Of a DNA stretch of 6,883 bases, positions 1 through 6,840 are shown piece by piece. The first letter of the stretch is position 1; each line of letters opens with the position of its first letter. A model generated the notes under the pieces. It saw nothing but the letters and a program-made list of their open reading frames with translations, was not told the origin of the DNA and did no database searches. Source of the stretch: a bacterium (lineage in GTDB: Bacteria; CBDUZB01; JAGLHV01). A program made the position numbers and the translations under genes. The stretch spans positions 1 to 6,883 of the forward strand of contig JAGLHV010000070.1 in NCBI GenBank assembly GCA_023143305.1, written 5' to 3'.

Positions 1-10
1 GATAAGGTGG

Positions 11-94
11 GTCATTCCTGCGAAAGCAGGAATCTATTGATATTTAAAAACATTATAGATTCCGCATCGTCCGCCTCAGGCGGAGCGGAATGAC
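11..94. repeat. Composite REP/MITE-like inverted-repeat element
   Basis: This 84-bp element lies downstream of lptD and is built from two related units facing each other. Unit A is 11-37; unit B is 55-94 read on the opposite strand. Each unit begins GTCATTCC and ends GGAATCTAT. The outer ends (11-18 and 87-94) are therefore perfect 8-bp inverted repeats, and the inner ends (29-37 and 55-63) are perfect 9-bp inverted repeats. The hearts of the units differ. Unit A forms an 8-bp stem (14-21 with 26-33) closed by a GAAA loop. Unit B forms a 7-bp outer stem (59-65 with 85-91), a 4-nt bulge (66-69) and a 6-bp inner stem (70-75 with 79-84). There is no coding capacity and no U-tract. Paired extragenic palindromes of this sort are usually non-autonomous repeats moved by REP-associated transposases, but no transposase is in the window. 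The class is inferred; the symmetry is read directly. Confidence 0.85.
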
Positions 95-210
95 AGAATA
101 TTGTATTTTTCAAAACTCTTAAAATTGTCCTTAATTTCACTCCAAATTAATAATTTTTAATTGTAACAAAAACAGGTTTAAATTGCAAATGAAATTTAAA
201 AAGGAATTAT

Positions 211-2250
211 TTAATAACTTTTTGTCCTAAAATCCCATTCTTTTTGCTCAACATTACGGTGTATTCCTATCTTTCGGGAAGGAAATACTTTAAGATTTAA
301 CATAAGCCAGATTTCTTCTTCATTTGTCCTTTTCTTCCAGGAAATCCATCCTTCCCAGCAATGTAAATCTTTCCAGATAATAATTTCCCTTTCAATCGGC
401 TTGGAATAATTTATTACACTAAAACAAAAGTCGTAACGGAAATTTCCCTCTAATTTTAATTTTTTAGGAATCAACCAAAAACCTATTCCTGTATTTATAT
501 CTATCATATCCGGACGGGATGATACATAATTACATCTTTCTTTAAAATACCATCTCTCATTCTTTTCCCATAAAAATTCTCCCTGCAAAGATTGATTTTC
601 TCCTTTGTCTATATTATAAATTTCTTTAAGATAAACTCTTTTAAGTAAACCTTCTTCCTGAGGGGAAACAAATTGCAATTCACTTATTAAATTATCCATT
701 TTCCCTTTCCGTATTCCCCTAAAATTATAACCGGTAGAAACAATGAAATTCATATAAGGGTTAAACCTAAAAATATTTCTAGTAGACAATTTACTTAAAG
801 GATCCAGATTCGGCCAATCCCCCTTTTCGTATAATATATCTTTTAAATTATAGGTTAAGTCTGTATCCAGCCACCAGACAGGACGAATTCTTAAATTAGT
901 TTTGGTATTATACTGGTTTTGATGGGATTCTTCTTCTAAAAATTGATGAAAATCTACTTTCGGAGTCAATCGCATATATTTATTTAAAGAAAAACCGCCG
1001 GTCAATCCGAATTTCCCATCGGAAGAAAATAAATAATCACCTCTTACTGCCGTATAATGATTTTGAGCATTTAAAGACCCGAACCAGTAAATAGGATTAT
1101 TTTTAATAGAAATCAATTTATGGGGAAAAAGTGAAAAACTAAATTCAGGAGCATAAACATATTCTTTCTGAAAAGAATCATCCTCCCACTGGTCTTTTCG
1201 CTTCCCTGCGATTGTAGACTGATATACACCTTTATTTAAAGTTAAAGATACATGCGATTTTAATTCCTCTGTTACCCTTGCTTCATTATAACCATAATTA
1301 AAAAATTCACCCTCGGAAGAGGAAATTTCACTCGGGGTATTAGCAAACTTATACTTATCATTAAATAAGCGGTCACTCATAAAATTTACATTTGCCGTCC
1401 CGGTTAGATATTGATTAAATTTTTGCCAATGCGAAACCCTGTTATTCCATCTTTCTATCTGCTTATCTTTTTCTTTAATATAATAAGTATAAACCGACCC
1501 CTTTGTCTTATCAGGCACATCATAATCAAATTCTAAACCAACCCCCACTCCTTTATTACTCATACAATCCAGATATAATTTACCATAAGTATATAAACTT
1601 AAAGGATAACCAAATTTAATCTTAACAAATTGTCCCTGTTCACTATTAGAACCTATACGTATATCTAATTTATATTTTTGTTTTTTCAACGGTTGGATAT
1701 AAAACGGTAAATATAAAATCGGGACTTTTCCTACATAAAAAAGTACATTATAAGCAATAATTTTTTTTTTGGGATAAATAATAATTTTCCGGGCATGTAA
1801 AGAATAATGGGGGGAATCTAAATCACAAGTACTAAAAAAACCTCTATGAATTATAATTTTCTCCGGTCCTTCTTTTTGTATTTTCGGCCCTCCGCAAAAC
1901 CAGGGAGGACTGGAAAATCTTGCCTTTTCAATCAGGCCTTCTTTAGTTTTTAAATCATAATCCATCCTTTCACCTGAATATGTTCCTCGCTCATCTTTTA
2001 AAATTACTTCTCCTTTAGCCTGTATTTTCCTATTTTCAGTATTAAAAGCAGCTTCGTTACAATTAAGCTGCACATCCCCATAATTAATTTTCACATTTCC
2101 CCGGGTATAAATATTTTTTGATTCTTCGTCATATTCCACATAATCAGCACGAAAATGAAGAACATTGTTTTCTTCTCCATAAATATTTATTCCCGGTCTA
2201 AAAATAAAAAAAGCCATTAAAAAAATGGCCGTGTATACTTTTCTTTTCAT
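211..2250 (-). CDS. lptD: LPS-assembly outer-membrane protein LptD
   Basis: This 679-residue protein matches the LptD/OstA/Imp family, the outer-membrane beta-barrel that with LptE inserts lipopolysaccharide into the outer leaflet. Residues 1-25 look like a Sec signal peptide (basic KRK, hydrophobic 5-17, possible cleavage after Gly25). Residues about 30-110 form an LptA-like OstA beta-jellyroll. The block around 135-185, with 'TCDLDSPHYSLHARKI' and 'VPILYLPFYIQP', is typical of the LptD plug/barrel junction. From about 195 to the end, alternating aromatic and polar residues suit barrel strands, with a 'DLHCWEGW' block at 628-635. The length is at the short end of the family (E. coli has about 780). 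Cysteines at 119 and 142 in the N-terminal part and 631 near the C-terminus could form the interdomain disulfide seen in the family. The start is supported by AAGGAAA at 2257-2263. It is the last gene of the apparent operon, 43 nt after the ROK kinase. No lptA, lptB, lptC or lptE is visible here. Confidence 0.9.
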   Translation of the reverse strand: MKRKVYTAIFLMAFFIFRPGINIYGEENNVLHFRADYVEYDEESKNIYTRGNVKINYGDVQLNCNEAAFNTENRKIQAKGEVILKDERGTYSGERMDYDLKTKEGLIEKARFSSPPWFCGGPKIQKEGPEKIIIHRGFFSTCDLDSPHYSLHARKIIIYPKKKIIAYNVLFYVGKVPILYLPFYIQPLKKQKYKLDIRIGSNSEQGQFVKIKFGYPLSLYTYGKLYLDCMSNKGVGVGLEFDYDVPDKTKGSVYTYYIKEKDKQIERWNNRVSHWQKFNQYLTGTANVNFMSDRLFNDKYKFANTPSEISSSEGEFFNYGYNEARVTEELKSHVSLTLNKGVYQSTIAGKRKDQWEDDSFQKEYVYAPEFSFSLFPHKLISIKNNPIYWFGSLNAQNHYTAVRGDYLFSSDGKFGLTGGFSLNKYMRLTPKVDFHQFLEEESHQNQYNTKTNLRIRPVWWLDTDLTYNLKDILYEKGDWPNLDPLSKLSTRNIFRFNPYMNFIVSTGYNFRGIRKGKMDNLISELQFVSPQEEGLLKRVYLKEIYNIDKGENQSLQGEFLWEKNERWYFKERCNYVSSRPDMIDINTGIGFWLIPKKLKLEGNFRYDFCFSVINYSKPIEREIIIWKDLHCWEGWISWKKRTNEEEIWLMLNLKVFPSRKIGIHRNVEQKEWDFRTKSY

Positions 2251-2293
2251 TTAAAATTTCCTTAAATCAATATTTTAAATTAAAAGTATCTTA

Positions 2294-3241
2294 TCAATAA
2301 TAAAGCAACGAAGCCCCTATTACTCCGGCATCTTCTTTCAATTTACCATGGACCAACCTTACCATTCCGGGTGACTTACCAAAAACCCTTTTCTTTAAAG
2401 TATCCTTTAAAGAATCGAATAACACCTCTCCTGCCTTAGAAATTCCGCCGCAAATCACAATCATCTCTAAATCTAAAAGGGTACTTACACTGGCTAAAAT
2501 AATCCCTAAATACTCTCCTGTTTCTGCCCAGATTTCTTTAGACAATTTATCTCCCTGCCTTGCTGCTTTTTCTAAAAGCCGGGGAGTTACTTTTGACCAA
2601 TCCCCTGATACTTTATCCTTAATAATAGACTTCTCCCCTTTTTTTATTTTCTTAACAGCTCTCTCCACAATATACGACGCTCCCACATATCTTTCCAAAC
2701 AGCCGTAATTACCGCAATTACATTTTAAACCTTTAGAAAATAAAGTCATATGCCCGATTTCTCCGGCTTTCCCCTTCCAACCGTGATAAATTTTATTATT
2801 AATAATAATTCCTCCGCCCACTCCTGTTCCTAAAGTTACACAGATTAAATTATCTACTCCTTTAGCCGGTCCTAATTGATGCATATACCAGGCTGCAGCA
2901 TTAGCATCATTTTCTAAGATTACCGGCAAGTTAATTTTCTTTTTTATCTTAGCCACCAGAGGAACATTTTTCCAGAATAAATTAGGCGAAAACCAAATTT
3001 TTCCCTCTTGATGATCAACTTCACCCGCTGCTCCGATTCCTATACCATTTAATTTATCCGGAGAAACACTTTTCATAAGTTCCGTAATTAATATAATTAC
3101 CCGATCGATTATTTTATCAGGACCGTCCACAACCCTGGTCGGGGCTTTTATTTTATTTATAATATTTCCTTGATTATCCACTAAAGCAACTTTAATATTG
3201 GTACCTCCTAAATCTACACCAATAGTATACTTTTTCTTCAT
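2294..3241 (-). CDS. ROK-family glucokinase
   Basis: This 315-residue cytoplasmic sugar kinase of the ROK family most likely phosphorylates glucose or a similar hexose with ATP to the 6-phosphate. Visible motifs are the N-terminal phosphate loop DLGGTNIK (10-17), the sugar-binding and catalytic block ENDANAAA (110-117, catalytic base Asp112), the glycine-rich GTGVGGG (138-144), GEIGH (160-164) and the ROK zinc site CNCGNYGCLE (174-183). His164, Cys174, Cys176 and Cys181 are the expected zinc ligands. The ATP-side CGG sits at 264-266. There is no N-terminal helix-turn-helix, which separates it from ROK repressors such as NagC or Mlc, and the length is normal for ROK kinases. Glucose is the likeliest substrate, but mannose, fructose, allose or N-acetyl sugars cannot be excluded from motifs alone. 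The gene follows a sugar-type ABC ATPase by 63 nt and precedes lptD, which suggests uptake followed by phosphorylation. The start is preceded by a duplicated purine-rich ribosome-binding region. Confidence 0.92.
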   Translation of the reverse strand: MKKKYTIGVDLGGTNIKVALVDNQGNIINKIKAPTRVVDGPDKIIDRVIILITELMKSVSPDKLNGIGIGAAGEVDHQEGKIWFSPNLFWKNVPLVAKIKKKINLPVILENDANAAAWYMHQLGPAKGVDNLICVTLGTGVGGGIIINNKIYHGWKGKAGEIGHMTLFSKGLKCNCGNYGCLERYVGASYIVERAVKKIKKGEKSIIKDKVSGDWSKVTPRLLEKAARQGDKLSKEIWAETGEYLGIILASVSTLLDLEMIVICGGISKAGEVLFDSLKDTLKKRVFGKSPGMVRLVHGKLKEDAGVIGASLLYY

Positions 3242-3244
3242 TTG

Positions 3245-3262
3245 TCCCCTTTCTCCCCTTTC
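3245..3262 (-). promoter_or_regulatory. Tandemly duplicated Shine-Dalgarno of the ROK kinase
   Basis: On the coding strand the 9-mer GAAAGGGGA occurs twice with no gap just upstream of the kinase ATG (3241). The proximal copy ends 3 nt before the ATG, which is closer than usual. In the distal copy GGGGAG ends 11 nt before it, slightly farther than usual. Either could pair with the 16S tail. The duplication is read directly; its effect on translation is inferred. It also creates an eight-codon frame (ATG at 3264-3262) whose TGA stop overlaps the kinase ATG. Confidence 0.6.
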
Positions 3263-3304
3263 ATCCTTTGTTAAAAATTTTTTTAGATATTTTTACGCTT
3301 TTTT

Positions 3305-4486
3305 TTATATAATTGTTACAGCTTTCTCTGTTTCCTTGTCAGTGATATCTTTTAGTTTATCCATATCGAAAATATGGATTTTTTTCATATCAAACACCAA
3401 TTCAATTTTTTGTGCCAATTTAGCTTTATTATTAGCATCTACCCTGCTAATAAAAAAATCTTTCCCCGGACTCGTGCGCATATGCAGATAAATTTCCGCC
3501 CCCAGCGGTTCTATTAACTCTACAGTAGCAATAATGGTATTATCTTTCGTTGCATTCCGGGCATAAAGCTTATCATAAATATCCTCCGCTCTTATACCCA
3601 ACACAACTTTTTTATTCAAGTACGGACGAATAGTTTCTTCCATTTCTTCTATTATTTTAACTTTAAACATCCCTTCATCTAAATAAAGTCCCTCTTTCCC
3701 TTTTATTACCGTACACTCCATAAAATTCATAGGAGGACTGCCGATAAATCCTGCTACAAATTTATTTTCCGGGTTTTTATATAAAGACATTGGCACATCT
3801 ACCTGCTGAATTAACCCACTTTTCATTACCACAATTTTATCTCCCATGGTCATTGCTTCTACCTGGTCATGAGTAACATAAATCATTGTAGTTTTTAGAG
3901 CCTCATGTAATTTAACTATCTCCGCTCTCATTTCCATTCTGAGTTTTGCATCTAAATTAGATAACGGTTCATCAAAAAGAAATACCTTGGGTTTTCTAAC
4001 AATGGCTCTTCCTACGGCTACTCTTTGTTTTTCTCCTCCTGAAAGAGCCGCAGGTTTTCTATCCAATAAATGAAAAATACCTAAAATCTTTGCTGCCTCT
4101 TCTACCCTCTGTTTTATTTCTTCCTTTGGAAATTTTTTTAATCTTAAAGCAAAAGACATATTTTCATAGGCATTCATATGCGGATAAAGGGCATAATTTT
4201 GAAATACCATAGCAATATTCCTGTCCTTAGGCGGAACATCATTAATCAATTGATCCCCTATGTAAATTTCTCCCTCGGTAATTTCTTCCAATCCTGCTAC
4301 CATCCGTAAACTGGTGGATTTTCCGCATCCCGACGGACCTACCAGCACACAAAATTCTTTATCTTTAACTTCTAAATTAATATTTCTACATCCTACAACA
4401 TCTTTTATTTCTGTTTCACCATTTTCATTTTTTACGCGTTTTTTAGGATAAATTTTGGTTACATTCCTGAAGGTTACACCAGCCAT
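3305..4486 (-). CDS. Sugar ABC transporter ATP-binding protein (UgpC/MsmX/MalK type)
   Basis: This 393-residue ATPase belongs to the CUT1 carbohydrate-importer group, which drives uptake of oligosaccharides, glycerol-3-phosphate or related solutes from the cytoplasmic face of the inner membrane. The nucleotide-binding domain spans about 1-240: Walker A GPSGCGKST (50-58), Q-loop Gln96 in FQNYALYPHM, signature LSGGEKQ (148-154), Walker B VFLFDEP (168-174), D-loop SNLD (176-179) and H-loop His206. All catalytic residues are present. The signature carries Glu where MalK usually has Gln. Residues about 245-375 are the MalK-type TOBE/OB regulatory domain, with IGSPPMNF (248-255) and GIRAED (297-302). 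The segment at about 14-31 is roughly a dozen residues longer and more charged than the usual loop between the first strands. No permease or binding-protein gene accompanies it, so it may be a shared ATPase serving several importers, as MsmX does. The start is well fixed by GGAGGAG 7 nt upstream, inside folC. The substrate is unknown. Confidence 0.93.
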   Translation of the reverse strand: MAGVTFRNVTKIYPKKRVKNENGETEIKDVVGCRNINLEVKDKEFCVLVGPSGCGKSTSLRMVAGLEEITEGEIYIGDQLINDVPPKDRNIAMVFQNYALYPHMNAYENMSFALRLKKFPKEEIKQRVEEAAKILGIFHLLDRKPAALSGGEKQRVAVGRAIVRKPKVFLFDEPLSNLDAKLRMEMRAEIVKLHEALKTTMIYVTHDQVEAMTMGDKIVVMKSGLIQQVDVPMSLYKNPENKFVAGFIGSPPMNFMECTVIKGKEGLYLDEGMFKVKIIEEMEETIRPYLNKKVVLGIRAEDIYDKLYARNATKDNTIIATVELIEPLGAEIYLHMRTSPGKDFFISRVDANNKAKLAQKIELVFDMKKIHIFDMDKLKDITDKETEKAVTII

Positions 4487-5892
4487 TGTTTTACTCCTCC
4501 TCTTTCTCTATTCTTCTCCAATATTTTTTTTACTTCTCCTACTAAATATAAAGACCCTGTTACTAAAATTAAAACATCCTCTTCTATTTTATTAAATTTA
4601 TTTCTTTTTTGTTTATTATAATTATAAAATAAAAAAATTTCCCTGAACATCATTTTTATGTCTCTTCCAACCTCTCCCCCTATTATTATTTTTTCTTCCG
4701 GTAAAAATTTAACTGCGTAAGAATAAATTTCCTTCGGCTCAAGAGCTCTTTCAGTAAATGGTTTAGTGATTATAAGTTTATCTACTAAAGGAGATAATAT
4801 TTTTAACATTTTTTTTGTTTCTTTATCCTTTAATACTCCCAACAAAACAAAAAGTTTACTGTAAATCACCCCCTGTCCTCTAAGAGCATCCCGCAAAGCA
4901 CAAAAAGCCGACGGATTATGAGCTCCATCCAGTAAAATTTTTATTTTATGATTCTTAAAAAAAGGTACTTCCAACAGTTCCAACCTGCCCGGCCAAAAAC
5001 TCTCATACAAACCTTTATAAATTTGCTTTTTATTTATTTGAACATTATAAAAATGTTGCAATATTTCAATACAGGCTAAAGACAAAAGAGCATTTTCTAT
5101 CTGGTGTTTTCCAATAAAGCGTATTTTTATTTTTTTATAATTATTAAAAATACCTTGATAATCAAACTGCTGATAAGTTAATATCCTTTTAACCAAACAA
5201 ATTTTTTCTTTCTTTCTAATTGACCTAAAATCATTATCCCGGCAAAACAATCTTGCTTCTTTCGTTTTACAAATTTTTCTAATCCGTTCAAAAGAACTTT
5301 TATGCTTTGCGCCGGTAATGACCATCCCTTTTTCTTTAATAATTCCTGCTTTTTCTCCGGCAATCTTAGCTAAAGTATCACCAAGATAATCTTTATGTTC
5401 ATATTCAATATTAGTAATTATAGAAACCAAAGAACCCGACAAAACATTAGTAGCATCCAACCGGCCGCCCATCCCGACTTCCAGCACTACAAAATCTACT
5501 TTTTTCCGGTAAAAATAACAAAATGCCGCTATTGTAATAAATTCAAAATAAGTTAATTTTATCGACAGGTGCTTACAGATACTATCAATTTTTTTAATTA
5601 AATTAACAATTTCACTTTTACCAATCCATTTCTCATTTACCCGAATTCTCTCCCTAAAATCAATTAAATGAGGTGAACTGTAAACCCCTACCTTATATCC
5701 GGCTTCTCTCAAAACAGAATAAACAAAAGCAGTAACAGACCCTTTCCCATTAGTGCCGGCAACATGAATGACAGAAAGGGTATTTTGAGGATCTCCTAAT
5801 TCCCTTAAAACCTTCCTTACCCGCTCAAGCCCAAATTTTATCTTTTTATTTTTTAAAAGAAATAAATACTCCAGAGTTTCTTTATAAGTCAT
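4474..5892 (-). CDS. folC: Folylpolyglutamate synthase / dihydrofolate synthase
   Basis: This 472-residue Mur-ligase-superfamily enzyme adds glutamate to folates by ATP-dependent ligation in the cytoplasm, and may also convert dihydropteroate to dihydrofolate. Motifs run in the expected order: P-loop HVAGTNGKGSV (43-53), SSPHL (72-76), LEVGMGGRLDATNV (137-150), NIEYEHKDYLGDT (161-173), IAGEKAGIIK (177-186), the GKHQIENALLSL hinge (261-272), WPGRLE (300-305), LDGAHNP (321-327) in the C-terminal domain, and VTGSLYLVGEV (444-454). It is somewhat longer than typical FolC (about 420-440). The extra residues are mostly Lys/Asn-rich stretches around 205-255 and 417-437. The start is forced by an in-frame TAA two codons upstream (5896-5898) and fits the family N-terminus, but no clear Shine-Dalgarno precedes it. 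Its 3' end overlaps the ABC ATPase gene by 13 nt. accD followed by folC is a common pairing in bacteria. Whether the enzyme is bifunctional cannot be judged from sequence alone. Confidence 0.94.
   Translation of the reverse strand: MTYKETLEYLFLLKNKKIKFGLERVRKVLRELGDPQNTLSVIHVAGTNGKGSVTAFVYSVLREAGYKVGVYSSPHLIDFRERIRVNEKWIGKSEIVNLIKKIDSICKHLSIKLTYFEFITIAAFCYFYRKKVDFVVLEVGMGGRLDATNVLSGSLVSIITNIEYEHKDYLGDTLAKIAGEKAGIIKEKGMVITGAKHKSSFERIRKICKTKEARLFCRDNDFRSIRKKEKICLVKRILTYQQFDYQGIFNNYKKIKIRFIGKHQIENALLSLACIEILQHFYNVQINKKQIYKGLYESFWPGRLELLEVPFFKNHKIKILLDGAHNPSAFCALRDALRGQGVIYSKLFVLLGVLKDKETKKMLKILSPLVDKLIITKPFTERALEPKEIYSYAVKFLPEEKIIIGGEVGRDIKMMFREIFLFYNYNKQKRNKFNKIEEDVLILVTGSLYLVGEVKKILEKNRERGGVKQWLV
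4494..4500 (-). promoter_or_regulatory. Ribosome binding site of the ABC ATPase, inside folC
   Basis: GGAGGAG on the coding strand is a near-perfect Shine-Dalgarno 7 nt before the ATPase ATG at 4486. It is built from the folC codons for 'ERGGV' near its C-terminus, so folC ribosomes pass over it. It is the strongest Shine-Dalgarno in the window and fixes the start of the ATPase gene. Confidence 0.85.
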
Positions 5893-5950
5893 ATTTTACC
5901 GTAAATAAATTATCTTAACCTCAAAATCTTACATCTTTCATGAAAACAAA

Positions 5951-6787
5951 TTAGACCCGGACTTTATCTTTATTTTCGAAAAATTCTAAAAGCTTAATTA
6001 TTGTATTTCTCATATCTTTTCTTTCTACTATTAAATCAACTATGCCATGTTCTAAAAGAAATTCTGCACTTTGAAATCCTTCCGGAAGTTTTTGTTGTAT
6101 CGTTTGTTCAATCACCCGCGGCCCGGCAAAACCAATCAATGCTTTAGGCTCAGAAATTATAACATCCCCTAACATAGCAAAACTCGCACTTACCCCCGCC
6201 GTAGTAGGATCGGTCAATACAGAGATGAAAGGCAACTTCTTCTTATTTAATTTTGATAAAGCAGCACTTGTCTTAGCCATTTGCATCAGGGAAAACATTC
6301 CCTCTTGCATCCTTGCCCCTCCGGAAGTAGAAACAATAATCACCACCGTCTTTTTTTCAATTGCTCTTTCTACTGATCTTGTAATCTTTTCTCCTACTAC
6401 TGATCCCATACTTCCACCCATAAATCTAAAATCCATAACCCCTATACTTACATTATGTTTTCCAATCTGTCCTTCACCGGTAAGAATGGCATCAAAAAGA
6501 TTTGTTTTTTTTCTTGCATCTTTGAGCCTTTCTACATATTTACGGGTATCATGAAAAGAAAGAGGGTCATTGGATTTCATACTAACATCACATTCTTTAA
6601 AAGAGTCTTTATCCAAAAGAAAACCAATTCTTTCATACGCAGATAATCTAAAATAATATCCGCACTTCGGACAAATTTTAAAATTCTTTTCTAAATCTTT
6701 ATTATATATTATCTCTTTACATTTCTTACATTCAGTCCATACCCCTTCAGGAACACTTTTTTTCCCTTTTGGACGTTCTACAGCCAT
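5951..6787 (-). CDS. accD: Acetyl-CoA carboxylase carboxyltransferase subunit beta
   Basis: This 278-residue protein is the beta subunit of the acetyl-CoA carboxylase carboxyltransferase. With AccA it transfers the carboxyl group from carboxybiotin to acetyl-CoA to make malonyl-CoA, the first committed step of fatty-acid synthesis in the cytoplasm. The N-terminal four-cysteine zinc ribbon is complete (Cys20, Cys23, Cys39, Cys42). The crotonase-fold carboxyltransferase domain follows, with MGGSMGSVVGEK (123-134), STSGGARMQEG (153-163), TDPTTAGVSASFA (192-204), GFAGPRVIEQT (219-229) and LPEGFQ (234-239). Length is normal (E. coli has about 300). The start is supported by AAGGGGG (6796-6802) 8 nt upstream. 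It is the first complete gene of the unit, with folC 58 nt downstream and no terminator between. accA, accB and accC are not in the window. Identification is secure. Confidence 0.97.
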   Translation of the reverse strand: MAVERPKGKKSVPEGVWTECKKCKEIIYNKDLEKNFKICPKCGYYFRLSAYERIGFLLDKDSFKECDVSMKSNDPLSFHDTRKYVERLKDARKKTNLFDAILTGEGQIGKHNVSIGVMDFRFMGGSMGSVVGEKITRSVERAIEKKTVVIIVSTSGGARMQEGMFSLMQMAKTSAALSKLNKKKLPFISVLTDPTTAGVSASFAMLGDVIISEPKALIGFAGPRVIEQTIQQKLPEGFQSAEFLLEHGIVDLIVERKDMRNTIIKLLEFFENKDKVRV

Positions 6788-6814
6788 TTTTTATTCCCCC
6801 TTCTTTAAAACTTC

Positions 6815-6840
6815 CCGCCTTATCCGCCTAAGGCGGAGCG
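6815..6840 (-). repeat. GC-rich palindrome in the accD leader with two alternative stems
   Basis: This is an isolated GC-rich island in AT-rich sequence, 28-53 nt upstream of the accD start. The word TCCGCC-TAA-GGCGGA (6823-6837) is a 6-bp stem with a 3-nt loop, or 7 bp around a single base. The preceding CCGCCTTA (6815-6822) can instead pair with TAAGGCGG (6829-6836), giving an 8-bp stem with a 6-nt loop. The two folds exclude each other. The 18-mer at 6823-6840 matches 70-87 of the left-edge repeat at 17 of 18 positions, so it is probably a partial member of the same dispersed family. Its lower edge is 12 nt from the accD Shine-Dalgarno, so it may influence transcription or translation; that effect is inferred. 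Confidence 0.7.

Noticed and set aside
11..94. CRISPR array or tRNA-like structure at the left edge
   Set aside because: There are only two inverted units, not direct repeats with uniform spacers, and no cloverleaf or anticodon arm can be drawn.
55..94. Unit B hairpin as a rho-independent terminator for lptD
   Set aside because: The stem is stable but no T-tract follows it on the minus strand; it may stabilise a 3' end, but terminator structure is not shown.
177..200. AT-only inverted repeat (TTTAAATT / AATTTAAA, 8-nt loop) just after the lptD stop, as a terminator
   Set aside because: The stem has no GC pairs and only a broken T-run follows it on the minus strand. Such stems are expected by chance in AT-rich DNA.
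3198..3491. 97-codon plus-strand open frame
   Set aside because: It runs antisense across the ROK start and the ABC ATPase C-terminus, both firmly identified, and its product is low-complexity Ser/Phe-rich with no recognisable family.
5178..5363. 61-codon minus-strand frame inside folC
   Set aside because: It lies in another frame of the Lys-rich middle of folC and its Lys-rich product reflects A-rich codons only.
5936..5945. Palindrome TTTCATGAAA in the accD-folC gap as an operator
   Set aside because: A single 10-bp AT-rich palindrome without a second copy or a regulator nearby; chance is the simpler explanation.
6225..6646. Two plus-strand open frames of 109 and 63 codons
   Set aside because: Both are antisense to conserved accD motifs and have no family resemblance; they are shadows of the real gene.
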